A stretch of 64,000 nucleotides of DNA from Pseudomonas sp. Bout1 (GTDB taxonomy: Bacteria; Pseudomonadota; Gammaproteobacteria; Pseudomonadales; Pseudomonadaceae). Of this stretch, positions 38,820 through 48,134 are shown piece by piece. The stretch spans positions 2,557,001 to 2,621,000 of the forward strand of contig NZ_JAVIWK010000001.1 of NCBI RefSeq assembly GCF_034314165.1. The letters are read 5' to 3'. Numbering within the stretch: the stretch's first letter is position 1; every line of letters starts with the position of its first letter. The notes beneath the pieces are model-generated. The model had not been told where the DNA came from and made no database searches. It worked only from the letters and a program-made list of their open reading frames with translations. The position numbers and the translations under genes are program-made.

Positions 38820-39026
38820 TCACTTGACTTTCAGGGCTTCTTGGATTTGATCTGCATACTTACTTAGGTTGGCAAGCTCCCATTGCAATTGGACGCTGCC
38901 AGTCGAGTTGAGTACTTTTGATTGGATCAGAGTTAGAGCGGCGTTGACCGCAGCCTCGCGCGCACTAACTGGGTCGTCATTGCCAAAATCGTCAGTGGGC
39001 TTAAGGTCTTTGAAGTTTTCCGACAT
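38820..39026 (-). CDS. Small minus-strand protein
   Basis: A 68-residue helical protein (MSENFKDLKPTDDFGNDDPV) with GGAAG 5-9 bp upstream. Second minus-strand gene before terminase. Function unknown. Confidence 0.6.
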   Translation of the reverse strand: MSENFKDLKPTDDFGNDDPVSAREAAVNAALTLIQSKVLNSTGSVQLQWELANLSKYADQIQEALKVK

Positions 39027-39116
39027 TTTTACTTCCTTGCAGGTTGTTGGAAATTCACCAATACCGGCAACGCGCCACTATTTCAATCCCGCCTTTAGGC
39101 TGACCTGAGACAATTT

Positions 39117-39641
39117 ATGACAACCAAGCAACCCGACTGGGAGGCAATCGAGCGCGCCTACCGGGCCGGGATGCTTTCCTTGCGTGCTATGGCGGAACAG
39201 TTTGGCTCAAAGGAGTCGACAATCCGCAGCAGGGCAGCCAAGAATGGATGGAAGATGGATCTGACCGCCCAGGTAAAGGCGGCAACCAAAGAAAAGCTTT
39301 CGCGCAGCATTTCGCGCACCACCGTCGCGCAATCTGATGTGCGCGAAGATGCGCAGATTATCGAGGAAGCCTCAGACATTGCGGCTTCTATCGTGTTGTC
39401 ACACCGTGCTGATCTTGCGCAATGGCGCGGGATCGCGAACAAGCTGCGCGATGCGCTGGAAGAGCTTCCGGTCACTGAAGATAACCACGGCGACTTCGCC
39501 CGATCCTTGAACGCTGGTGTTGATGCCCAGCTCAAGGTCATCAAGGGCGAGCGGCAGGCCTACAACCTCGACACTGAGACCGGTGACAAGACAGTCAGCG
39601 ACCTGGCTGCACTGATGGACGATCTATCGAAGGAAGCCTGA
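39117..39641 (+). CDS. terS: Terminase small subunit
   Basis: A 174-residue protein with an N-terminal HTH (YRAGMLSLRAMAEQFGSKES and TIRSRAAKNGW, residues about 15-45) of the type that recognises phage packaging DNA, then an oligomerisation helix region. One base separates its stop from the large subunit start. Confidence 0.85.
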   Translation: MTTKQPDWEAIERAYRAGMLSLRAMAEQFGSKESTIRSRAAKNGWKMDLTAQVKAATKEKLSRSISRTTVAQSDVREDAQIIEEASDIAASIVLSHRADLAQWRGIANKLRDALEELPVTEDNHGDFARSLNAGVDAQLKVIKGERQAYNLDTETGDKTVSDLAALMDDLSKEA

Positions 39642-39642
39642 C

Positions 39643-41133
39643 ATGAAGCCCGAGCACTTGAAGCTGCTCCGGGATAAGCGTTGGAGGCTCAATAATCTCT
39701 ACTTCATCACGGACAAAGGCGGCAAGAAGGTCCGCTTCCGGATGACGGACGAGCAGATCGAATACTTCGACGGGATGCACACCCGCAACATCATCCTGAA
39801 GGCCCGGCAGCTTGGCTTCACGACCGAGTGCTGCATCATCCAACTCGACGCGGCCCTGTTTGAGTCGGCCAAGTGCGCCCTGATCGCTCACACCCTGAAC
39901 GACGCCAAGCGACTGTTCCGGGAGAAGGTCAAATATGCCTACGACAACCTGCCTGCTGAAATACGCGCTGCCAACCCTGCTTCTAACGATGCTGCTGGTG
40001 AGCTTGTGTTCAGCAAGGGCGGATCTGTCTACGTGTCCACGTCCTTCCGGGGCGGGACTCTACGGTATCTGCACGTATCCGAGTTCGGGAAGATCTGCGC
40101 CAAGTTTCCCCACAAGGCCAGAGAGATCGTCACCGGCGCCTTCGAGGCTGTCGCCACCGATTGCTTCGTCACGATTGAATCGACGGCGGAGGGCCGGGCA
40201 GGCTACTTCTTCGACTACTCGCAGAGCGCGGAACGCCAACAGCTAGCCGGCGTGCCGCTTGGCCTGCTGGACTGGAAGTTTTTCTTCTTCTCCTGGTGGA
40301 AGAACAAGGCCTACTGGCTTGACCCGACCGACGTGGTCATCCCGCAGCGCTTGACCGACTACTTCAACGAACTGTTTGCCAAACACGGAATCGACACCAA
40401 CCCAGGCCAGCGCGCCTGGTACGCCGCCAAAGAGAAGACGCTCGGCGACGACATGAAGCGGGAATACCCGTCACTGCCGGCGGAAGCCTTCCAGCAGTCG
40501 ATCGAGGGCGCCTACTACGCCAAGCAGTTCACCAAGCTGTATGGCGCACAGAGGATCGGCCCGCTACCGGACAACAGTCATCTGCCGGTGCACACGATAT
40601 GGGATATCGGCGTCGGCGACTCCACGGCCATCTGGTTCGTTCGGATCGTCGGCGAGGAATACCACGTTATCGACTTCTACGAGAACAGCGGCGAAGGCCT
40701 TCGGCACTATATGAAGGTGCTCAAGGATCGCAAGTACACGTACGGCGATCACTGGGGCCCCCACGACATCGACAACCGTGAATTTGGTAGCGACGGCAAG
40801 ACCCGCCGAGAAATCGCCCGAGAGGGCTATGAGATCGACGGGCAAAAATACAGCCTCAAGTTCAACGTTGTCCCCAAGATTGGTATCGACGAGGGCATCG
40901 AGCACGTACGGGAAATCCTCCCGAACTGCGCCTTCGATGAGTCTAAGTGCGAACTGGGCATTTCCTGCCTGGAGAACTACCGCAAGGAGTGGGACGACAA
41001 GCGCGGCTGCTGGAAAGACAAACCACTTCACGACTGGTCATCGCACGGCGCGGATGCATTCCGCTACTTCGCCGTCTCGATGGGCCGACGCAAACGCACA
41101 GGCGGAACACGCCGAATTGGAGGCTTGGCCTGA
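39643..41133 (+). CDS. terL: Terminase large subunit
   Basis: A 496-residue packaging ATPase/nuclease. The ATPase region has NIILKARQLGFTTECCIIQL (Walker A-like) and LRYLHVSEFGKICAK (Walker B region). The C-terminal nuclease part has HTIWDIGVGDSTAIWFVRI and GPHDIDNREFG with acidic metal ligands. Ends overlapping the portal ATG (TGATG). Confidence 0.9.
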   Translation: MKPEHLKLLRDKRWRLNNLYFITDKGGKKVRFRMTDEQIEYFDGMHTRNIILKARQLGFTTECCIIQLDAALFESAKCALIAHTLNDAKRLFREKVKYAYDNLPAEIRAANPASNDAAGELVFSKGGSVYVSTSFRGGTLRYLHVSEFGKICAKFPHKAREIVTGAFEAVATDCFVTIESTAEGRAGYFFDYSQSAERQQLAGVPLGLLDWKFFFFSWWKNKAYWLDPTDVVIPQRLTDYFNELFAKHGIDTNPGQRAWYAAKEKTLGDDMKREYPSLPAEAFQQSIEGAYYAKQFTKLYGAQRIGPLPDNSHLPVHTIWDIGVGDSTAIWFVRIVGEEYHVIDFYENSGEGLRHYMKVLKDRKYTYGDHWGPHDIDNREFGSDGKTRREIAREGYEIDGQKYSLKFNVVPKIGIDEGIEHVREILPNCAFDESKCELGISCLENYRKEWDDKRGCWKDKPLHDWSSHGADAFRYFAVSMGRRKRTGGTRRIGGLA

Positions 41134-42593
41134 TGCCAGTGCAATCGACAAACCCCGACTACGACGCGCACATCGCCGAGTGGGAGATGATGGACGACGC
41201 GCTCGAGGGTGAGTGCGCCGTGAAGCGCAACGAGCGCAATCTGCCCAAGCCGAGCGGCATGGTCGAGGCGGAAAAGCTCGACGGCGCTGGCAACAAGTAT
41301 CTCTACGAAAACTACACGAACCGGGCTCAATACGAACACTGGGTGCGTGATTCGCTGCGGTCGATGATGGGCCTGGTCTCACGGTTGATCCCGGAGATCG
41401 AGCTGCCTGGCGGCCTGAAGGGGCTGGAAGACAACGCAACGGCAGACGGCTTCGGCCTGAAGCAGCTGTTCTTCCGCATGGTGCGCCAGGCCATTTCCCA
41501 TGGTCGGGTGCCGCTGGTGGTGAACATCGACGAGAGCGGCGAGCCATACTTCTCGACGTACGCCACACGCAACGCGATCAACTGGGATACTGCTGATCAA
41601 GGCGGCCGGCAGGACCTGGTCCTCTCGGTATTCCGCGAGTTTCGCAAGAAGGGCGGTGACCGATACAGCCATGACTGCGACACGGTGTTTCGCGAGTTCT
41701 TCATGCTGAACGAGGTCTGCTACACGGCCGTGCGCAATGAGGGCGGTGAGTTGGTCGAGGATGAAAAACCACTGGGCACCACCGGCACGGACAACCGCCT
41801 GGTCAAAGGTCTGGCTTACCTGCCGGTGATCTACTGCGGCTCGACCGACAACTCGCCGGACGTCGACGAGGTGCCGCTGCTGACCATGGCGCGGGCTGCG
41901 ATCAAGTCTTACCAGATCAGCGCTGACTACTTCAGCTCTCTGCACCAGACCAGTCACCCGCAGCCGTGGGTATCCGGCCTGGATGAGGCGGTTGAATTGA
42001 GCGTAACCGGTCCATCCGCCGCCTGGGATCTCGGCCCTAATGGCAAGGCTGATTACCTGGAGTTCAAGGGCACCGGCATTGAAGCCAACCGCAAAGCCAT
42101 GGATGACCAGAAGAACGCCGCGCTTGAGGCTGGTGCCAAGGTTATGGATGTGGCCGGCACTGAGTCGGGCGAGGCCCGAAAGACCCGCCAGAACGACCAG
42201 CACGCCACGCTACACAGCATCGTCATCACGGTGGCCGAGGCAGTGGAGCAGGGCTTGCGGTACGCCGCCGAGTGGAAGGGCTACGACCCCAAGCAGGTCA
42301 AGTTCAAGGTGAACCCTGAGTTTGTGACCCCGGTGGTCGACGCCCAGGTACTCGCGGAACTGCTCAAGAGCGTGATGGCCGGCACGATCAGCGCCGATAC
42401 CTACTGGCAGTACCTCACCACCGGCAAGCTGCCGGACCGCCCATATGACGAAGAGGCCGACCTGATCAGCGATGAGCGCGAGTCGGCCGGCATCAACTTG
42501 GACAAAGACGATGCCATCGACAAACCTAGTGCAGGCGGACAGCCAACTGCTGGAGCAGACGACCCGCCACTCGGTAATGCTGGAGCGGCTTAA
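41133..42593 (+). CDS. Portal protein (DUF4055 type)
   Basis: A 486-residue protein (MPVQSTNPDYDAHIAEWEMM). The region DNATADGFGLKQLFFRMVRQ, the YFSSLHQTSHPQPWVSGLD block and the C-terminal helical part match DUF4055 portal proteins. It forms the dodecameric DNA gate of the head. GGAGG precedes the ATG that overlaps the terminase stop. Confidence 0.85.
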   Translation: MPVQSTNPDYDAHIAEWEMMDDALEGECAVKRNERNLPKPSGMVEAEKLDGAGNKYLYENYTNRAQYEHWVRDSLRSMMGLVSRLIPEIELPGGLKGLEDNATADGFGLKQLFFRMVRQAISHGRVPLVVNIDESGEPYFSTYATRNAINWDTADQGGRQDLVLSVFREFRKKGGDRYSHDCDTVFREFFMLNEVCYTAVRNEGGELVEDEKPLGTTGTDNRLVKGLAYLPVIYCGSTDNSPDVDEVPLLTMARAAIKSYQISADYFSSLHQTSHPQPWVSGLDEAVELSVTGPSAAWDLGPNGKADYLEFKGTGIEANRKAMDDQKNAALEAGAKVMDVAGTESGEARKTRQNDQHATLHSIVITVAEAVEQGLRYAAEWKGYDPKQVKFKVNPEFVTPVVDAQVLAELLKSVMAGTISADTYWQYLTTGKLPDRPYDEEADLISDERESAGINLDKDDAIDKPSAGGQPTAGADDPPLGNAGAA

Positions 42594-43623
42594 GGCCGGA
42601 GAGGTCAAGAAGTTCGAAAAGTACCTGCGCCAGATCGACAAGCTGGTGCGGGAGCAGCTCACTCGCAAGGAACTGACCACCTACAGCCGGGACCGCCTTG
42701 AGCAGTTCCTGGCCCGGGTGGACGGCAAGCTGCTGGAGATCTACAAGGCCTACGGCGACCTGGTGCAGGCCGATCTGGTCGACATCGCGCTGTATGAGTC
42801 AACCTTCGAGGCCAAAAGCCTGAGCAATGCGCTCTCCATCGACGCGGTGGTGCCGGCCAACACGGTGATCCGCGCGGCGGTGTTCTCCTATCCGCTTCAG
42901 GTCAAGGGCCTCGACGGCGGCAAGCTGCTGAAGAGCTTCGTCAGCGGCTGGACACGTACAGAGACGATGCGCGTCACGAACACCATCCGGCTCGGCTTCG
43001 GCCAGGGCCAGACCAACGCCCAGATCATCCAGGCGATTCGCGGTACCGCGGCGCAGAACTTCACGGACGGCGTCCTGGCGGTGAGCAACCGCAATGCTGC
43101 CGCTGTGGTGCAGACGGCAATTCAGCACGTAGCCACCACGGCACGAATGGAGACGCTGAAGGCCAACAGCGACGTGGTGCTGGGCTACCGCTGGGTGTCG
43201 ACGCTCGACCGCAAGACCTCGCAGCAATGCAAGGGCCTGGATGGGATGCGTTTCGACCTGGGCAAAGGTCCGCTGCCGCCGGCGCACATCAACTGCCGGT
43301 CGACCACGGTGCCGACCACCAGGCTTTCGGATATGTTCGCGAAGGACGCCACGCGCGCCTCGGTTGGCGACAACGGCGGGGCCCAGGTCGACGCAGGTCT
43401 GAGCTATTACGAGTGGCTGGCGACACAGCCGGCGAGCTTTCAGGATCATGCCCTTGGGCCGGTCCGAGGCAAGTTGTTCCGCGACGGCGGGTTGACGCCG
43501 GAGAAGTTCGCCAAGCTGCAGCTCGACAAATCGTTCAAACCGCTGACCCTGGCGCAGCTGAAGGAAGCAGAGCCTGACATGTTCACCCGAGCAGGCGTTA
43601 CACTCGGCGCTCAACCAGGTTGA
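42511..43623 (+). CDS. Head morphogenesis protein, Mu F-like
   Basis: A 370-residue minor head protein. Helical N-terminal half; the C-terminal part contains the MuF motif YRWVSTLDRKTSQQCKGLDG and GKGPLPPAHINCRSTTVPTT. It starts inside the portal gene (82-bp overlap, MPSTNLVQADSQLL), in another frame. Such proteins lie inside the head near the portal. Confidence 0.85.
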   Translation: MPSTNLVQADSQLLEQTTRHSVMLERLKAGEVKKFEKYLRQIDKLVREQLTRKELTTYSRDRLEQFLARVDGKLLEIYKAYGDLVQADLVDIALYESTFEAKSLSNALSIDAVVPANTVIRAAVFSYPLQVKGLDGGKLLKSFVSGWTRTETMRVTNTIRLGFGQGQTNAQIIQAIRGTAAQNFTDGVLAVSNRNAAAVVQTAIQHVATTARMETLKANSDVVLGYRWVSTLDRKTSQQCKGLDGMRFDLGKGPLPPAHINCRSTTVPTTRLSDMFAKDATRASVGDNGGAQVDAGLSYYEWLATQPASFQDHALGPVRGKLFRDGGLTPEKFAKLQLDKSFKPLTLAQLKEAEPDMFTRAGVTLGAQPG

Positions 43624-43631
43624 GATAGCCG

Positions 43632-44117
43632 ATGCAGATCATCGTTGAGGACGGGCAGGGCGCGCCAGACGCGAATAGCTTCGTGCCGCTGGAGAAGCTG
43701 ACTTTCTACCGCGACTACTACGGGTTCCGGATACCTGAAGCTGAGGCTGACCAGGTAGAACTGCTGCTGCGCGCTGCGGCCGACATCAACGGTCGCCAGT
43801 GGAAAGGGCGAAAGGCCAATTCTGACCAGGCAATGGCCTGGCCCCGGCGTGACTGCAAGATCGAATACCAAACGCTTTCCGAGACATTCGTTCCCTTTGA
43901 GCTTGAGTGGGGCCAAGTGCGGCTGGCGGTCGAGCTGTATGCAGCAGAGCAGGGCTTTCAGATCGAAGAGCCGACGCATTGCACTGAGCCGAACGGTCGG
44001 CGCACCCGGCTCAACCGCGATACACCTGGGTTTCGCATGCGGCCGCCGCCATACGCACCGAGCAGGACGCAATTCGCCGATTACCTGGTCATGCGCGGGC
44101 TCTCGATAGTCCGATAA
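43632..44117 (+). CDS. Head-tail joining protein (DnaT-like domain)
   Basis: A 161-residue protein (MQIIVEDGQGAPDANSFVPL; FYRDYYGFRIPEAEADQ) of a family labelled DnaT-like ssDNA-binding in phages. In head clusters it more probably acts as an adaptor. A terminator follows. Confidence 0.65.
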   Translation: MQIIVEDGQGAPDANSFVPLEKLTFYRDYYGFRIPEAEADQVELLLRAAADINGRQWKGRKANSDQAMAWPRRDCKIEYQTLSETFVPFELEWGQVRLAVELYAAEQGFQIEEPTHCTEPNGRRTRLNRDTPGFRMRPPPYAPSRTQFADYLVMRGLSIVR

Positions 44118-44135
44118 AACGCAGAATTCAAACCA

Positions 44136-44158
44136 AACCGCCCAATGGGCGGTTTTTT
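44136..44158 (+). terminator. Terminator with TTATTGCC joint
   Basis: AACCGCCC-AAT-GGGCGGTT then TTTTATTGCCTG. It belongs to the repeated terminator/ATTGCC junction family. Confidence 0.8.
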
Positions 44159-44201
44159 ATTGCCTGCAAAGCGGGCCGACCAAACCCAAGGGGTGCACCA
44201 A

Positions 44202-44939
44202 GTGGCAGACGAAAACCAGATTGATCTTGAAGACCCGGCTGTTCAGACCGCCATTGCAGCAGCTGTAGAGGCGGCGACCGTGGGCCTCAAGAACAAAAAC
44301 ACCGAGCTGCTTGGCTCGCTCCGGACCACCAAGACTGAGCTTGACGGCTTCAAATCCCAGTTCGAAGGCCTGGACATCGCGGCTGTGAAGGGGCTACTGA
44401 CTAAGGTCGGCCAGGACGAAGAGACCAAGCTGATCGCCGAGGGCAAGCTCGACGAGGTCATCACCCGCCGTACCGAGCGCCTGCGCACCGACTACGACAC
44501 CAAGCTGGCTGCTGAAAAGACCCGCGCCGACAAGGCCGAAGCCTTCGCTGCCAAGTACAGCGACAAAGTGCTGGCCGATTCCATCCGCGCTGCTGCCATC
44601 AAGGCCGGCGCGCTCCCCGAGGCTGCCGAGGACATCATCCTGCGTGCCCGGGGCACTTTCAAACTCAGTGAAGACGGTGAGGCAATTGCCACCGACCGTG
44701 ACGGCGAGGTCGTTTACGGGAAGGACGGGAAAACCCCGCTGTCGCCGCTCGAATGGGCGGAATCTCTGCGTGAAACAGCAACACACCTGTGGCCAAGGGC
44801 TCAGGGTGCCGGGCAGACCGGCGACAACGGTGGCAAGGCCACGAAAAAGTGGGGTGAGTACACGGAAACCGAGCGCGCTGCGATCGCCCGTGACAACCCT
44901 GAGCTCTTCAAGAGAATCCAGGCCACCAAAGGAACCTAA
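44202..44939 (+). CDS. Scaffolding protein
   Basis: A 245-residue, highly helical, charged protein typical of phage scaffolds (VADENQIDLEDPAVQTAIAA; NTELLGSLRTTKTELDGFKS). GTG at 44202 with AAGGGG upstream; the frame extends upstream only across the terminator. It immediately precedes the capsid gene. Confidence 0.8.
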   Translation: MADENQIDLEDPAVQTAIAAAVEAATVGLKNKNTELLGSLRTTKTELDGFKSQFEGLDIAAVKGLLTKVGQDEETKLIAEGKLDEVITRRTERLRTDYDTKLAAEKTRADKAEAFAAKYSDKVLADSIRAAAIKAGALPEAAEDIILRARGTFKLSEDGEAIATDRDGEVVYGKDGKTPLSPLEWAESLRETATHLWPRAQGAGQTGDNGGKATKKWGEYTETERAAIARDNPELFKRIQATKGT

Positions 44940-44942
44940 TCC

Positions 44943-45920
44943 ATGGCAACTACCCAACTGACCGACATCTTCGTCGGCGACTACTACGCCTCTCTGGCAC
45001 CGGTTAACAGCCCGGAAAAGACCGCTGTGTACGAGTCGGGCATTGTGACCCGCTCCCCTGTGCTGGATGCGATCGCCTCCGGCAGCCAAGGCACCGCCGA
45101 GATCAGCTACTGGCAGGATCTCAACGCCGATGAAGCCCCGAACATCAGCAACGATGACCCGAACGACCAGGGCGAAGTCGGCAAGGTCACTCAGGACAGC
45201 ATGCGTGCCAGGGTTCTCTACCTCAACAAAGGCTACGGCGTAACGGACCTGACCGCTGAACTGGCAAACACCGAGCCTCAGCAGCAGATCCGCAACCGCT
45301 TCGGTACCTACTGGACCCGCCAGTGGCAGCGTTACACCCTGGGCGCGGCTCGCGGCATCATCGCATCGAACATCGCGAACAACGGCGGTGACATGGTCAT
45401 CGACGCAGGGGCGGCCATCAGTGCGAACGCCTTCCAGGATGCAGCGTTCACCGCCGGCGATGCCGCTGACCAGTTCGGCGCGATCGGCGTGCACTCGGTG
45501 GTGATGAACCAGATGGTCAAGCAGGACCTCATCGAGTACCTGCGCGACTCCGACGGCAAGATCATCCTGGCCACCTACCTCGGCAAGCCAGTCTTCATGG
45601 ACGACGCTCTGGTGTATGGCACGGGCAAATACCTGTCCGTGTTCTTCGGCCAGGGCGCTTTCGGTTACGGCGAAGGTACCCCCAAGGTGCCGGTAGAGCT
45701 GGAGCGCAAGCCAGGCGGCGGTAACGGCGGTGGTGCTGAGGTGCTGTGGGAGCGGAAGACCTACATCCTCCAGCCCGCCGGCTTCAGCTGGAAGGGGTCC
45801 GAGGCTCAGAACCTCAGCCCGACCGCGACTCAGTACGCCGCTGCCGCGAACTGGCAGCGCGTGTTCAGCCGCAAGCAGGTCCCGTTCGCCGCTGTCATCA
45901 GCGGTACCACCACGCCGTAA
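44943..45920 (+). CDS. Major capsid protein
   Basis: A 325-residue coat protein (MATTQLTDIFVGDYYASLAP). FGTYWTRQWQRYTLGAARGI, HSVVMNQMVKQDLIEYLRDS and GKPVFMDDALVYGTGKYLS are typical of this coat family. Located right after scaffold and before the neck genes. The fold is presumably HK97-like. Confidence 0.85.
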   Translation: MATTQLTDIFVGDYYASLAPVNSPEKTAVYESGIVTRSPVLDAIASGSQGTAEISYWQDLNADEAPNISNDDPNDQGEVGKVTQDSMRARVLYLNKGYGVTDLTAELANTEPQQQIRNRFGTYWTRQWQRYTLGAARGIIASNIANNGGDMVIDAGAAISANAFQDAAFTAGDAADQFGAIGVHSVVMNQMVKQDLIEYLRDSDGKIILATYLGKPVFMDDALVYGTGKYLSVFFGQGAFGYGEGTPKVPVELERKPGGGNGGGAEVLWERKTYILQPAGFSWKGSEAQNLSPTATQYAAAANWQRVFSRKQVPFAAVISGTTTP

Positions 45921-45975
45921 TTCGGCCCACATAACCTGGCGCCTGTATGGCGCCGGGATGCTTTTGAGGTGACTT

Positions 45976-46281
45976 ATGAGAGTGATCTACACGGACAACC
46001 CGGGCAAAGAGCGCGGCGTGTGCTACCGCCTGCTGAACGAATTTTTCGGTGTCATCGGCTCCGCCACCGAGGTGGTAGTCGATGGCGATGCACCGGATAT
46101 CTTTGATGCTTACCAGGCTGCCGGGATCAAGGTCTCCGGCGGCAAGGAGCAGGAAGCTCCTGAAACCGACCCTCTGAAAATGAAGGTCCCCGAGCTGAAA
46201 GAGTGGCTGGCCGCGAAGGGCATTACCTTCGACGCTACCGCGAAGAAAGAAGACCTGCAGGCCCTGGTGCCAGCGGAATAA
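45976..46281 (+). CDS. Head accessory protein with HeH-like motif
   Basis: A 101-residue protein; the C-terminal segment KVPELKEWLAAKGITFDATA followed by KKEDLQALV is a HeH/LEM-like helix-extension-helix, often seen in small phage head proteins. Function: neck or capsid accessory. Confidence 0.65.
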   Translation: MRVIYTDNPGKERGVCYRLLNEFFGVIGSATEVVVDGDAPDIFDAYQAAGIKVSGGKEQEAPETDPLKMKVPELKEWLAAKGITFDATAKKEDLQALVPAE

Positions 46282-46291
46282 GGACAAACAC

Positions 46292-46669
46292 ATGACCGAC
46301 TTCATCACCGTTGCCGATGTTGATGCCTCGCTGGGTCCTGACTGGGCTGGCACCGGTGATCCGGTCCTTGCTGTGACCATGGCCAATGCCTGGCTCACCG
46401 CCAAGATTAAGCGGGCTGTTCCCGATCCGGTTCCGGCCGAGATCAAAACAGCCGGCGCCCAGGTCGCCAAAGAGGCGGCGGCGGGCAAGTTGTACACGTC
46501 CACGCAGAAGGAAGTGCAGAGCAAGACGGTATCAGCTCAGTCCGGCACATCAGTGAGCAAAACCTACGTGGCCGGCTCTACCGATCAATCGGCCGGCGTG
46601 AACTTCGCCTTGGCCTTGCTGGAGCCGTGGATCAAGCGCTCCGGCGTGATGATGCTGAAAAGGATCTGA
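46292..46669 (+). CDS. Head-tail connector protein
   Basis: A 125-residue protein (MTDFITVADVDASLGPDWAG), with the pattern of small adaptor proteins after the capsid gene: an N-terminal helical part and a variable loop rich in Ser/Thr. Positional call. Confidence 0.6.
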   Translation: MTDFITVADVDASLGPDWAGTGDPVLAVTMANAWLTAKIKRAVPDPVPAEIKTAGAQVAKEAAAGKLYTSTQKEVQSKTVSAQSGTSVSKTYVAGSTDQSAGVNFALALLEPWIKRSGVMMLKRI

Positions 46670-46671
46670 TC

Positions 46672-47064
46672 ATGGGGATGCGCGAAGAAATCCAGGCCGA
46701 CCTGGCTGAAGCATTCGACGATCCTGATGGCCTGGCCGATGCTGTCAGGCCTGTGACGGGCGCGCGCAAGGTTGCGGGCGAGTACGACCCTGACCTGGGT
46801 GGCGAAACGCCGGAGACCACTGTTACCTACATGGGCCGCGGCGTCCTGGGCAGCTACTTGTCCAAGGAAATCGACGGCTCTCTGATCCAGACGACCGACA
46901 AGAAGCTGCTGGTGCTGCAAAACGAACTGTTCGTGTCGGAGGCCGGCGTGCCGACGGCGGTACCGGCTGCCCCGGTCATTGGCGATATCGTCAACGGGCT
47001 GCGGGTGATGAACGTGTCTGCGGACCCTGCTGATGCAACATGGACGGCGCAACTGAGGAAGTGA
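46672..47064 (+). CDS. Head closure/stopper protein
   Basis: A 130-residue protein (MGMREEIQADLAEAFDDPDG; LLVLQNELFVSEAG). Size, order and beta content fit the stopper between connector and tail. Positional call. Confidence 0.6.
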   Translation: MGMREEIQADLAEAFDDPDGLADAVRPVTGARKVAGEYDPDLGGETPETTVTYMGRGVLGSYLSKEIDGSLIQTTDKKLLVLQNELFVSEAGVPTAVPAAPVIGDIVNGLRVMNVSADPADATWTAQLRK

Positions 47065-47065
47065 C

Positions 47066-47650
47066 ATGGCGACTCAATCCGGCAGCTTCGCCCTGAGCCT
47101 GACCGAGTTCGCCGCTCAGACGGGTGAAGCCATCGATGCCAGCGTGCGTGAAATCATCATTGAGGTCGGCAGCAGCCTGATTCGCATGTCTCCCGTGGGT
47201 AACCTGGAGATCTGGGCGCAGAACGCAGTGGCCACCCAGTACAACAAGGCCGTCGACGATCACAACAGCGCGTTGCGCAGTGACCCGGCCAACCTCACGA
47301 AGGGTGGCAGGCTGAAGAAGGGCCGCAAACTCAACGACGGCATGGACCTTAAGGCGCCAGAGGGCTACGTCGGCGGCCGGTTCCGTGCGAACTGGCACAT
47401 CTCGCTCGGCGTGGTCGAGAACGTCACCTTTGACGAGGTAGACCCAAGCGGCGGCGAGACTACCGCGGCACTGGTTGCAGCGATGAGCGACTTCACCGCC
47501 GGCCAGATGGCCTACATCATCAACAACTTGCCCTACGCGATTCCGCTGGAGTTCGGCCATTCCACTCAGGCCCCCGGCGGCATGGTCCGAGTAACCGTGG
47601 CTCGCTTCCAGCAGATCGTGCTGGAGGCCATCAGGAACAACCAGGTATGA
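47066..47650 (+). CDS. Neck protein, HK97 gp10-like
   Basis: A 194-residue protein: VREIIIEVGSSLIRMSPVGN, then GGRFRANWHISLG and NNLPYAIPLEFGHSTQAPGG, the layout of gp10-like tail-completion proteins. Overlaps the next gene by 4 bp. Confidence 0.75.
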   Translation: MATQSGSFALSLTEFAAQTGEAIDASVREIIIEVGSSLIRMSPVGNLEIWAQNAVATQYNKAVDDHNSALRSDPANLTKGGRLKKGRKLNDGMDLKAPEGYVGGRFRANWHISLGVVENVTFDEVDPSGGETTAALVAAMSDFTAGQMAYIINNLPYAIPLEFGHSTQAPGGMVRVTVARFQQIVLEAIRNNQV

Positions 47651-48066
47651 GTCACGCAATCATCGCTTCGATCTACGAGGCCAAGCTCATCGCCTGGAAC
47701 GCTGCCAGGTCGGAGAAGCTTAAGATCGTCTTCGAAAACACGGCCTATATGCCCGCGGCAGGCGAGACCTACCTGCGAGCCTTCACTATCCCGGGCGACA
47801 CCGTGAGCAACACGCTCGGCGGTGATCACCGGCTGTTCACCGGCGTGTTCCAGGTGAGCATCAACGTGCCTGCGGGCACCGGCAAGACCAAGACGAATCC
47901 GATTGTGGCTGAGTTGACTGGCCTGTTCCCGCTGTATGTGCGCGACACGAAGAACGGCTTCGTCGTCACGCCCATAACGCCGGTAGATCAGGGGCCAGGT
48001 ATCACTGGCGACTCCACCTACACCGTCCCGCTGTCGTTCTCATACCGGTCCGACACCACACCATAA
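47647..48066 (+). CDS. Tail terminator protein (DUF4128)
   Basis: A 139-residue protein (MSHAIIASIYEAKLIAWNAA; LGGDHRLFTGVFQVSINVPA) resembling DUF4128/tail terminator proteins that cap the tail tube. A terminator follows. Confidence 0.75.
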   Translation: MSHAIIASIYEAKLIAWNAARSEKLKIVFENTAYMPAAGETYLRAFTIPGDTVSNTLGGDHRLFTGVFQVSINVPAGTGKTKTNPIVAELTGLFPLYVRDTKNGFVVTPITPVDQGPGITGDSTYTVPLSFSYRSDTTP

Positions 48067-48088
48067 CCCGCCCGTTGGGCAAATCCTG

Positions 48089-48110
48089 AACCCGCCATGT
48101 GCGGGTTTTG
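48089..48110 (+). terminator. Terminator before the tail tube gene
   Basis: AACCCGC / GCGGGTT with a 5-nt loop, then TTG. Confidence 0.7.
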
Positions 48111-48134
48111 TCATTTCTGCAAAGAGGAAAACCC

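Noticed and set aside
44394..45932. 512-codon minus-strand frame opposite scaffold and capsid
   Set aside because: It is antisense to two well-recognised structural genes and has no motif. It is explained by high third-position GC.
45936..45952. GGCGCC-TGTAT-GGCGCC hairpin after the capsid gene as a terminator
   Set aside because: There is no T-run after it, and downstream neck genes need transcription. It is at most a stability hairpin.
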